A DNA stretch of 64,000 nucleotides, taken from NCBI GenBank assembly GCA_041748555.1, contig JBGTDA010000093.1:34510-98509 (forward strand), written 5' to 3'. This document shows positions 57,415 through 64,000 of the stretch, in pieces. Origin of the DNA: Rhodonellum sp041748555. Lineage in GTDB: Bacteria > Bacteroidota > Bacteroidia > Cytophagales > Cyclobacteriaceae. The notes below the pieces were generated by a model that ran no database searches, had not been told where the DNA came from, and worked only from the letters and a program-made list of their open reading frames with translations. The translations under genes were made by a program, and so were the position numbers. Positions within the stretch are counted from its first letter, which is position 1. The number at the start of each line of letters is the position of its first letter.

Positions 57415-57888
57415 TTAATAACTGATATCTAGAATTTCAAATTCCAAGGTTCCGGCCGGAGCATTAACCTGAGCTATATCTCCCTTAGATTTGCCAACGA
57501 GTCCCATTCCAAATGGGGAGGCGAGGGAAATCTTTCCCGCATTCAAATCTGCTTCTTCTTCAGAAACCAGCGTATAAGAAACGGTATGTCCATTCTTGAC
57601 ATTTTTGATTTTCACCGTGCTGAGTATCCCAACTTTGGAAGTGTCCATCTTGGAATTATCCATGATTCGTGCATTGCCGACAACACCTTCAAGTTTGGCA
57701 ATTTTCAGTTCCAACAATCCCTGTGCATCCTTGGCTGCATCATATTCCGCATTCTCACTCAAGTCGCCTTTATCTCTTGCTTCTGCAATCTGTTTGGCGA
57801 TATCCTGCCGACCTTTCGTTTTCAATTCCTGAAGCTCATCTTTCAATCTCTTCAGTCCCTCTTCAGTGTAATATTGTATGTTCCCCAT
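57415..57888 (-). CDS. greA: Transcription elongation factor GreA
   Basis: A 157-residue factor that rescues backtracked RNA polymerase by stimulating transcript cleavage. The N-terminal coiled coil (YYTEEGLKRLKDELQELK, then acidic tip DLSENAEYDAAKDAQG with the essential Asp/Glu pair) and the C-terminal FKBP-like domain (SPFGMGLVGKSKGD) are complete. The start is ATG 57888 (MGNIQYYTEEG); the 31 codons before it in the same frame run through the leader hairpin and the promoter and have no GreA likeness. A promoter and a terminator-like leader hairpin precede it. Confidence 0.96.
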   Translation of the reverse strand: MGNIQYYTEEGLKRLKDELQELKTKGRQDIAKQIAEARDKGDLSENAEYDAAKDAQGLLELKIAKLEGVVGNARIMDNSKMDTSKVGILSTVKIKNVKNGHTVSYTLVSEEEADLNAGKISLASPFGMGLVGKSKGDIAQVNAPAGTLEFEILDISY

Positions 57889-57912
57889 GTTTTTAAGATT
57901 TACTATGGCTAT

Positions 57913-57950
57913 GAAAAATAAAAGAACGGTTTCATAACTGAAACCGTTTC
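57913..57950 (-). promoter_or_regulatory. Terminator-like hairpin in the greA leader (possible attenuator)
   Basis: AACGGTTTCA (57925-57934) pairs exactly with TGAAACCGTT (57939-57948) around a four-base loop, and on the minus strand the stem is followed by CTTTTATTTTT. It lies between the predicted greA promoter (57979-58009) and the ATG (57888), so it would end most leader transcripts at about 55-60 nt. It might alternatively serve the symporter gene ending at 58094 as a distant terminator. Confidence 0.55.
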
Positions 57951-57978
57951 TTCTATGCGTTTGCTTTTTTGTATGGGT

Positions 57979-58009
57979 CAAAGATAATAATTACTGTAAG
58001 ATAAAGCAA
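57979..58009 (-). promoter_or_regulatory. Bacteroidota-type promoter of greA
   Basis: On the minus strand TTG (58009-58007) is followed after 20 bases by TATCTTTG (57986-57979), an exact TAnnTTTG. The predicted RNA start is near 57972, giving a leader of about 85 nt. Confidence 0.65.
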
Positions 58010-58093
58010 TTTTAGAGTCAAAAGAAATATTCGAACTAATTTTATAAAATTTTGATTTTCTGCTATTTCTCAAAGCTTGAAGTCATATCTGTT

Positions 58094-59668
58094 TCACCTA
58101 CCCAATAAATAATAAATCAGAAGCGTCACAAAACAAAGTAAAACAGAGAGGGGTTTGGCGTATTTCCACGGCTCCATATCCAATGGGAATTTTGTCTGAA
58201 TATCGATTGTTTCTTTCGGTGGAAAATATTGACTGACCAAATACATTACTCCCAGATTCAGTAAAAACTCAATTCCCCAGATATGAATAAAATGCAGATT
58301 CACTTTGAACAAAAAAGAGGTGATCAGATAGAAGGACAATCCTGTTATCAATCCAATTTTGGCTCCAGCTGCAGAAATTTTGGGTATAAAAAAGCCTGCA
58401 ATGAGGATTGAAGCAATGGGTATAAAGAAGATGCCATTCAGTTGTTGCATCAGCTGATACAATCCCTCGGGAGCATTTCCTACCAAAGGTGCAATGAGAA
58501 TTGCCATTATCGCCAAAACCAGAGAACTCATCCGGCCAACACTCACCAGTTTTTTGTCTGAAGCAGATTTTTGGAAAATCTTTTTATAAATATCCAAGCT
58601 GAATATAGTCGCTGCTGAATTCAGAACACTGTTGAAAGTACTCAATATTGCACCCAAAACCACTGCCGCAAAAAATCCTATAAGACTCAGGGGAAGTACT
58701 CTTGCCAATAAAACAGGATAAATAAAATCCTGGGTATCTTCATATTGATCTCCGTAATAATAGAAAGCAATGATTCCCGGCAAAATGATGATAAGCGGAA
58801 TCAGAATCTTAAAGATACCTGTAAACAAAAGTCCTTTTTGGGCTTCGGCCATGTTTTTTGCCCCCAAAGCCCTCTGAATAATGGTTTGGTTCATTCCCCA
58901 AAAGTAGAGCTGATTGATCATCAAACCCGTGAAAATAGTACTGAAAGGTAAAACAGAATCTTCTGATCCGATGACATTGAATTTTTCTGGCACGGTTTCA
59001 TAAACCATGGACATGCCATCAATAATATTACCTTCTCCGATATCCCAAAGGGCAAAAACAGGCACCATCAATCCTCCGATCATCAGCCCGATTGCATTAA
59101 TGGTATCAGAAAATGCTACTGCCTTCAATCCTCCCAAAATGGCATATACAGATCCTATGACACCAATGACGATGACAGTTATCCAGATCCCGTCAGTTCT
59201 ACTGACCTGCAGCACCTCCGAAACATTAAAAATACTTTCCAGATTAATGGCTCCTGTATAAAGCACAATGGGTAAAAGCGTAACCACAAAAGAAAGCATC
59301 AACAAAAAAGCCACGATCGTCTTAGTCGTAGCATCATAGCGCCTTTCTATATATTGAGGAATGGTCGTCAAACCCATTCTGAGATAAATGGGCAGAAAAT
59401 AAAGGGCTGCGATGACAAGGGCAATCGCCGAGGTGACCTCCCAAGCGATGATGATCATCCCGTTTTTATAAGCGGAACCGTTCATCCCAATCAGGTGCTC
59501 TGTTGAAATGTTTGTCAAAATCATAGATCCGGCTATGACACCTCCTGTTAGCGTGCGGCCTCCCAAAAAATAACCGTCTTTGGAGCTTATATCATCTTTT
59601 CTCAATCTATACCATGAGTAAAATGCAACAAAAAGCGTAAACCCGACAAAGGAAATAACAGTCAGCAT
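58094..59668 (-). CDS. Sodium:solute symporter (SSS/SLC5 family)
   Basis: A 524-residue inner-membrane transporter of the SSS family (13-14 helices). Signatures: GYFLGGRTLTGGVIAGSMIL in helix 1-2 (unwound Na+ site), STEHLIGMNGSAYKNG, RMGLTTIPQYIERRYD and the helix-8 FFAAVVLGAILSTFNSVLNS. It resembles YidK and sugar/inositol carriers of this family. Start set at ATG 59668 (MLTVISFVGFTLF); the longer frame adds 24 polar residues with no signal. It lies downstream of myo-inositol oxygenase on the same strand, so inositol is a reasonable but unproven substrate. Confidence 0.9.
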   Translation of the reverse strand: MLTVISFVGFTLFVAFYSWYRLRKDDISSKDGYFLGGRTLTGGVIAGSMILTNISTEHLIGMNGSAYKNGMIIIAWEVTSAIALVIAALYFLPIYLRMGLTTIPQYIERRYDATTKTIVAFLLMLSFVVTLLPIVLYTGAINLESIFNVSEVLQVSRTDGIWITVIVIGVIGSVYAILGGLKAVAFSDTINAIGLMIGGLMVPVFALWDIGEGNIIDGMSMVYETVPEKFNVIGSEDSVLPFSTIFTGLMINQLYFWGMNQTIIQRALGAKNMAEAQKGLLFTGIFKILIPLIIILPGIIAFYYYGDQYEDTQDFIYPVLLARVLPLSLIGFFAAVVLGAILSTFNSVLNSAATIFSLDIYKKIFQKSASDKKLVSVGRMSSLVLAIMAILIAPLVGNAPEGLYQLMQQLNGIFFIPIASILIAGFFIPKISAAGAKIGLITGLSFYLITSFLFKVNLHFIHIWGIEFLLNLGVMYLVSQYFPPKETIDIQTKFPLDMEPWKYAKPLSVLLCFVTLLIYYLLGR

Positions 59669-59864
59669 GAAAAGTAGGTTAGTGTTTTTACTATAATATT
59701 CTTTTGTTTTTTGGCTAAAGTGGCAAAGAATAATTGTCAATTTTTCCTGTCTCTCGCCTGATTTCTATTGACTATTGCTGCCAAATATGTTTTTTTCTAG
59801 CTTGTCCGGATTAGATCGCGCAGAATTTTCCTTAGGATTAAGAAAATAAATTTGACTTTTTAAT

Positions 59865-59895
59865 CAAAACAAAAGGACCCTTTGGATCCTTTTGT
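59865..59895 (-). terminator. Hairpin downstream of inositol oxygenase
   Basis: ACAAAAGGA (59869-59877) pairs with TCCTTTTGT (59887-59895). On the minus strand the tail is TTTGATT, moderately T-rich. It lies 40 bases after the oxygenase stop, so read-through into the symporter may be only partial. Confidence 0.6.
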
Positions 59896-59934
59896 ACATT
59901 TTAAATCAGAAGTGAACGGGTAAATGGCACTATT

Positions 59935-60819
59935 TTAAAATCTTAATGTTGAGGGAAGGTATTTAGAAACCAAATCTTCATAATAAGGTCTCAAAGCTTT
60001 TGAATCCGGTGGAACTGGTACTTTGGAATACAGATCATAGAGATTAAATTTATCAACCCATTCAAACATTTGTCTATCATGGTCGTTGAGCAGATGGTCA
60101 TAGGCATTTTCTCTGTGTTGGGAATAAAAAGAGTGATACCGGATCATATATAAAGCAGGTTCGGGAAGATAGTCCTTCACCATCTGATAAAGATACTCAT
60201 CATGTCCCCAGGACATGGTCACCTTATCCAGTCCGCAATTCGGAACATATACACCGTATTTTGTATTGAACTTCTCATCTTTCGCATCAGGATTGTCTTC
60301 AAAAAATTCAGGATAAACAATCTTGTCTGAGTGCTGGCAGCCAACCGGAAAAGTATCCCCTACCACCGCCCATTGAGGTTGGCCGAAGAGGCAAAGCACC
60401 TTTCCCATATCATGGATAAAGCCGGTCAGGACAAACCAGTCTGGATGACCATCTGCCCGGATTGCCTCAGATGTCTGAAGCAGGTGTTGAAGCTGATCCA
60501 AGTTGGTATCGGGATCAGAATCATCCACAAGCATATTTAGATAATCAATGGCCTCCCAAAAAGTCATCTCTTTTTTGTCGAATCTGAGAAACTCAGCACG
60601 CTTTTCCTTCACGAAATCATAAGTCTGATAATGGTGGTTCAGCCTGTAAAATTCCCTGACGGTATCCACCCTTTCCGAATCACGGTAATTCCTATAATCT
60701 TCTTTACTTTTTGGCTGCTTTTCTTTTGTTTCGGGATATCTCACCATCAAATCATCCTCCCAATCTTCAATACTCTTCAAAGGAGAAATTTCCTTCTCAT
60801 TAAATTGTGGTTCCATCAT
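59935..60819 (-). CDS. Inositol oxygenase (MIOX)
   Basis: A 294-residue di-iron oxygenase that converts myo-inositol to D-glucuronate. The HD-domain-like iron ligands are readable: His in LLQTSEAIRADGHPDW, His-Asp in VLTGFIHDMGKVL, His in MSWGHDEYLYQMV, His in MIRYHSFYSQH, and Asp in NDHDRQMFEWVDKFNLYDLY. The length and motifs match eukaryotic and Bacteroidota MIOX. Start at ATG 60819 (MMEPQF). MIOX is patchy in bacteria but known in this phylum. The neighbouring SSS symporter could supply inositol; no uronate pathway genes are in the window. Confidence 0.95.
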   Translation of the reverse strand: MMEPQFNEKEISPLKSIEDWEDDLMVRYPETKEKQPKSKEDYRNYRDSERVDTVREFYRLNHHYQTYDFVKEKRAEFLRFDKKEMTFWEAIDYLNMLVDDSDPDTNLDQLQHLLQTSEAIRADGHPDWFVLTGFIHDMGKVLCLFGQPQWAVVGDTFPVGCQHSDKIVYPEFFEDNPDAKDEKFNTKYGVYVPNCGLDKVTMSWGHDEYLYQMVKDYLPEPALYMIRYHSFYSQHRENAYDHLLNDHDRQMFEWVDKFNLYDLYSKVPVPPDSKALRPYYEDLVSKYLPSTLRF

Positions 60820-60978
60820 TCTGTTAATTTTTGACTCTTAAATTACCGAAATTTCAGGCAGAATTCCAATTTACCGGGCTCCATAATTACTTTCCGTTCC
60901 GGGGAAAGTTTTTTTGATTAGATAAAAAAAGTATAATTCATTTACACCCTTATCTTCTTGGACTTTAATAAGTAAACC

Positions 60979-62475
60979 TTAATCGTCAAAATCGTATAGA
61001 TAAACACTTGAACCATAAGTTGAGAATGATTCCAGTTTTTTATAGCCTAAGGAATCCAGTCTTTGGATTATAAACAACTCATCATTTAAATATTTGTGGG
61101 AAAAAACCAACCAATTCTTATCCGTTAAATTATTGATTTCTTTTATGTAATTCTCTCGGTTAAGTAAGTGTTTATTTCCTTCTACTATCTCAGTTTCAAT
61201 ATTAACCAGATCGATATCAAGGTAAAAGTTAAATGCAGGAAGGGCTGCATAATGCACATAAATGCTTTCATCTTCCTCTATTGTATTTTCCAAGTGAATA
61301 AGGGTTTCCTTCATTTCTTCCTTTTGAATGGGAAATCCATGGGAGATCAAAATTGAAAAGGTTAAAACAATTACCAATATAGAAATTGATCTGACCCAAA
61401 AAATCCCGGAACCTGAGAAGATTCTTTCAATCAAAAAGTCAAATCCATAAGAAATGGCTAAAATAAGAATCGGGCACATATATAAAATCAGCCTCAAATC
61501 AAAAGGATAAAGTTTCAGTGCGGAAAGAGCTAAATGTAAAATTATGGGGGTTAAAATGAGATAAAGAATTCCTTTTTTATTTCGTTTAAAACAAATTATT
61601 ATCCCAATTATAAATAAAAGAGATATCGGATATTTGTTGATGGTTCCGAATCGTAAAAGCGACCCGAATAACATTTCATATTTTTCATCCCAAAACAAAA
61701 CAAATTCCGAACTGAAGAAATTTGTCGGCATAAATGCATTCTCATTGGCCCAATATCCGGTCATATAATCCCTTAATGGATGATCATGAATGAATAAATA
61801 GAAATACACCAAAAAAGTCACACCCCAGACAATGGCAATTCCTACCAATGCAAAAAATTTAATTTCTTTATATTTTAAATATTCATAAAAAAGATAGATT
61901 CCGGCGCTGAACAATACAATTGGAGCTACATTGGAAACCCAAATCCCAATCATCCCCACTATACCCAACAGGACAAATTTATTTGATGATTTTTTATAAG
62001 TATTAATGAGCAAAAAATAGATCAGTGTCAACAATAAAACGTCCACCATGTATTGCTTCACTTCAGTTGCATAGTTTATTATTCTGTTGTTAAAAACAAA
62101 TAATGATAAAGCAAAAATAATGGTATGAGAGCTTTGAAAGTTTATTTTCAAAATTCTGTAAAAAAAATATAAGGCTAAAAAAAAGCTGATTAAAGGTAGC
62201 AGTCTTAATCCATACTCAGAATTCGGTATGATCGTATAAAAAATATTTTCTATTTGCAAAAACAAAATAGGAGCCACTTGTCCATAGTCAAGTGGGTTTA
62301 AAAGTTCTGAAAAATCTTTGTTTATGATGTTTAAGGATAACATCGCCTCGTCTAACCAAAGGCTTCTGTTATCCGCATATTGGATTACCGTCAATATTAC
62401 TCCTAAAATCAGAATTGAAAATATGGTTATTTGTTCAAAACTGAATTTTGCCTCATTATTTTCTTGTGACACCAT
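60979..62475 (-). CDS. Membrane glycosyltransferase (GT39/ArnT-like)
   Basis: A 498-residue inner-membrane protein with about 11 helices and a C-terminal soluble tail of about 110 residues. The first periplasmic loop has SLWLDEAMLSLN, with the Asp-Glu pair that is catalytic in GT-C enzymes of the PMT/ArnT type, followed by YGQVAPILFLQIE. The sugar donor is a lipid-linked sugar in the family. The overlap of 20 bases with the upstream GT2 gene suggests that the GT2 makes the lipid-linked donor. Confidence 0.85.
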   Translation of the reverse strand: MVSQENNEAKFSFEQITIFSILILGVILTVIQYADNRSLWLDEAMLSLNIINKDFSELLNPLDYGQVAPILFLQIENIFYTIIPNSEYGLRLLPLISFFLALYFFYRILKINFQSSHTIIFALSLFVFNNRIINYATEVKQYMVDVLLLTLIYFLLINTYKKSSNKFVLLGIVGMIGIWVSNVAPIVLFSAGIYLFYEYLKYKEIKFFALVGIAIVWGVTFLVYFYLFIHDHPLRDYMTGYWANENAFMPTNFFSSEFVLFWDEKYEMLFGSLLRFGTINKYPISLLFIIGIIICFKRNKKGILYLILTPIILHLALSALKLYPFDLRLILYMCPILILAISYGFDFLIERIFSGSGIFWVRSISILVIVLTFSILISHGFPIQKEEMKETLIHLENTIEEDESIYVHYAALPAFNFYLDIDLVNIETEIVEGNKHLLNRENYIKEINNLTDKNWLVFSHKYLNDELFIIQRLDSLGYKKLESFSTYGSSVYLYDFDD

Positions 62476-63178
62476 ATTTGATTATACAATAAATTGCTCT
62501 GAATCCATCTTTCCATCCAATTTTTTTCCCTTCTTCATAGGTTCTTCCATAATAGGAGATTCCAACTTCATAAATTCTGATTTTAGGTATTCTTGCAATT
62601 ATAGCTGTAACCTCAGGCTCAAATCCAAATCGGTTTTCCTTTAGCTTCACTGATTGGATTATTTTTGTATTAAAGACCTTATAACACGTTTCCATGTCTG
62701 TTAAATTCAGGTTATTAAACATATTGGACAGGGCGGTTAAAAATTTATTGCCGATGGTGTGCCAAAAGAACAATACCCGATGAGGATCCCCACCCATGAA
62801 TCTTGAGCCATAAACTACGTCTGCAAATCCCTTCACAATCGGTTTCAAAAGTACGTTATATTCTTCAGGATCATATTCTAAGTCGGCATCTTGAATAATC
62901 AAAAATTCTCCGCTTGCTTTACTTATTCCTGTATGTAAGGCTGCTCCTTTCCCTTTGTTTATTTCGTGCTTGTAATATTGAATATTGAAATCAGGATTTT
63001 TAAGCATATAATCCTGAATTGCAGCTTCAGTATTATCCGTGGAACAATCATTTACAATAATCACCTCCTTTTCTATTTCACAGATCAGATTTACACTTTT
63101 TACCTTATTTAGAATTAAATGAACAGTTCTTCCTTCATTATAAGCAGGTATAACAATTGACAATTTTTTTAAAAACAT
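62456..63178 (-). CDS. GT2 polyprenyl-phosphate sugar synthase (DPM1-like)
   Basis: A 240-residue family 2 glycosyltransferase. The GT-A fold motifs are VIPAYNEGRTV (N-terminal), VNDCSTDNTE, QDADLEYDPEE (DxD metal site) and GFEPEVTAIIA. It resembles dolichyl/undecaprenyl-phosphate mannosyl- or glucosyltransferases. The start is placed at ATG 63178 (MFLKKLSIVIPAYNE); the longer frame adds 18 residues without likeness. It overlaps the GT39-like gene by 20 bases, forming a donor-maker/transferase pair. Confidence 0.92.
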   Translation of the reverse strand: MFLKKLSIVIPAYNEGRTVHLILNKVKSVNLICEIEKEVIIVNDCSTDNTEAAIQDYMLKNPDFNIQYYKHEINKGKGAALHTGISKASGEFLIIQDADLEYDPEEYNVLLKPIVKGFADVVYGSRFMGGDPHRVLFFWHTIGNKFLTALSNMFNNLNLTDMETCYKVFNTKIIQSVKLKENRFGFEPEVTAIIARIPKIRIYEVGISYYGRTYEEGKKIGWKDGFRAIYCIIKYGVTRK

Positions 63179-63289
63179 AGTTGGTGGATTTACTTTTTTG
63201 AGGAAAAAGGCATTACTTCTGCCTTTTTCCAAATAATTCTATTCATGATTAATACCTACAATAATAACAAAATTTAGAAAAACATCTAT

Positions 63290-63481
63290 TTATATTTTGG
63301 GTGCAAGGTTCCACATAAACTTTATGTCCCAAAGAAAATTTAACTTTTGAAAATCAGTGAATACCCTATGGTTAGAGTTGTTTATTTTAAACATTGATTC
63401 CGGATCTAATTGAGATAGTAGTTTTCTCCAAATTCTGGCATTTGAAATTTCTTTAGTTTGTTGTTTCCAATTGTAAATCAT
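63290..63481 (-). CDS. Small ORF overlapping the end of the LamG/T9SS gene (ATGA)
   Basis: A 63-codon frame whose ATG overlaps the TGA of the upstream gene (ATGA, 63481-63478). The predicted peptide is basic and aromatic, ends WDIKFMWNLAPKI, and has no recognised family. Translation coupling would be natural if it is real, but codon use is weak and it may be a chance frame. Confidence 0.3.
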   Translation of the reverse strand: MIYNWKQQTKEISNARIWRKLLSQLDPESMFKINNSNHRVFTDFQKLNFLWDIKFMWNLAPKI

Positions 63482-64000
63482 CTCTTATAGAATTTATACC
63501 TTTGCCTGATTCCATTTGGATATTCAATCACCAGTAAATATATCCCTTGGGCGAAATCACTTGGATTAAAATCTATAATTAATAGAGATGAATCAAGCGT
63601 AAGGTTTTTTTCTAATGTTCTCCTTCCCTGCATGTCATAAATTGATACAGTAATTTTCTCTTCCGGAATCTCAGAGAATTGTATATGAAGCTGATTGTCT
63701 ACCGGATTTGGATAAAACTGTACAGATTTAGGTAAATCATTTGAAACACTGGATTCAACACCTTTTTCCGATAAAATATCAACTACGTGAGAAATCCTGT
63801 TATTTGCACCTGAAGATACTATATTTGAAACCTCTGTCCCTGATAAAGCCCTGCCATAAATCCTGATGTCATCCAGGTCACCGGTCCACCTCTTGCTGCC
63901 GCTCCTTGTGGCACCGATTACCAGATTGGATACCTCTGTTCCTATCAGGAACGGTGAATAACTGGCCTGTTTCTCCTGAACACCGTTGATGTAGATCTTC
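63478..64000 (-). CDS. LamG-domain protein with T9SS type A sorting domain (partial)
   Basis: The C-terminal ~173 residues of a secreted protein whose N-terminus lies beyond the right edge. The visible part has a LamG/concanavalin-like strand pattern (KIYINGVQEKQ, LVIGATRSGSKRWTGDLDD, IRIYGRALSGTEV), then a type A sorting domain: VQFYPNPVDNQLHIQF, VSIYDMQGRR, FAQGIYLLVIEYPNG, ending FYKR and TGA at 63480-63478. It should be secreted by the type IX system and fixed to the surface. Confidence 0.9.
   Translation of the reverse strand, partial: KIYINGVQEKQASYSPFLIGTEVSNLVIGATRSGSKRWTGDLDDIRIYGRALSGTEVSNIVSSGANNRISHVVDILSEKGVESSVSNDLPKSVQFYPNPVDNQLHIQFSEIPEEKITVSIYDMQGRRTLEKNLTLDSSLLIIDFNPSDFAQGIYLLVIEYPNGIRQRYKFYKR

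Noticed and set aside
57889..57981. 31-codon N-terminal extension of GreA
   Set aside because: It reads through the leader hairpin and the edge of the promoter; GreA proteins start at the MGNIQYYTEEG-type position.
63179..63232. 18-residue extension of the GT2 protein
   Set aside because: The extra residues have no likeness, and the GT-A fold begins right after ATG 63178.

Overview
The window looks like a chromosome segment of a Bacteroidota bacterium, most likely an environmental member of the Cytophagales (Cyclobacteriaceae-like). Support comes from SusC/SusD pairs, type IX secretion cargo with type A and type B sorting domains, a PorP/SprF protein, a hybrid two-component sensor fused to an AraC output domain, a CzcA-CzcC fusion pump, DUF4249 and DUF5916 proteins, and several promoters of the Bacteroidota TTG / TAnnTTTG type. 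The genus is inference. I found no rRNA, tRNA, CRISPR array, transposase or integrase.

Layout. 0.2-0.84 kb: PAS protein with a histidine-kinase dimerisation helix but no ATPase domain. 1.0-5.5 kb: orphan SusD/SusC pair. 6.0-8.2 kb: K+-dependent membrane pyrophosphatase. 8.4-9.4 kb: Gfo/Idh/MocA oxidoreductase. 9.4-10.2 kb: YwbE-like gene copy without ATG, then a hairpin repeat array. 10.4-19.7 kb: DUF5916 outer-membrane protein gene, frameshifted and split by about 7 kb carrying a metal-efflux operon (DUF1232 protein, CzcB-like adaptor, CzcA-CzcC fusion); a second repeat array follows. 20.4-22.9 kb: two lipoproteins (Kelch/IPT and DUF4249). 23.1-23.3 kb: intact YwbE-like copy. 23.5-25.5 kb: radical SAM / DUF4130 pair of the 'DNA modification/repair' type. 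25.9-27.1 kb: VOC protein and debris. 27.2-37.2 kb: surface glycan and secretion genes (YfhO, methyltransferase, GT4, large type B cargo protein with its PorP/SprF, flippase). 37.7-38.6 kb: universal stress protein. 38.6-42.9 kb: decayed zone with a proline racemase remnant, tandemly duplicated lipoproteins, a PD40 remnant and a broken T9SS subtilase. 43.5-56.9 kb: complete fructan utilisation locus. 57.0-57.9 kb: HIT protein and greA. 58.1-60.8 kb: SSS symporter and myo-inositol oxygenase. 61.0-63.2 kb: membrane glycosyltransferase and GT2. 63.5-64 kb: C-terminus of a LamG/T9SS protein cut by the window end.

The fructan locus is the best-supported pathway. The hybrid sensor has a sugar-binding periplasmic domain. 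SusC/SusD import fructan pieces, the GH32 enzyme cuts them, two MFS sugar porters carry hexose across the inner membrane, and a PfkB kinase phosphorylates it. The most unusual structural signals are (a) a hairpin repeat with a period near 147 bp, in arrays on both sides of the broken DUF5916 gene and singly elsewhere, (b) the efflux island inside that gene, (c) two YwbE-like copies sharing repeat, promoter and coding frame, one of them without ATG, and (d) a terminator-like hairpin in the greA leader.
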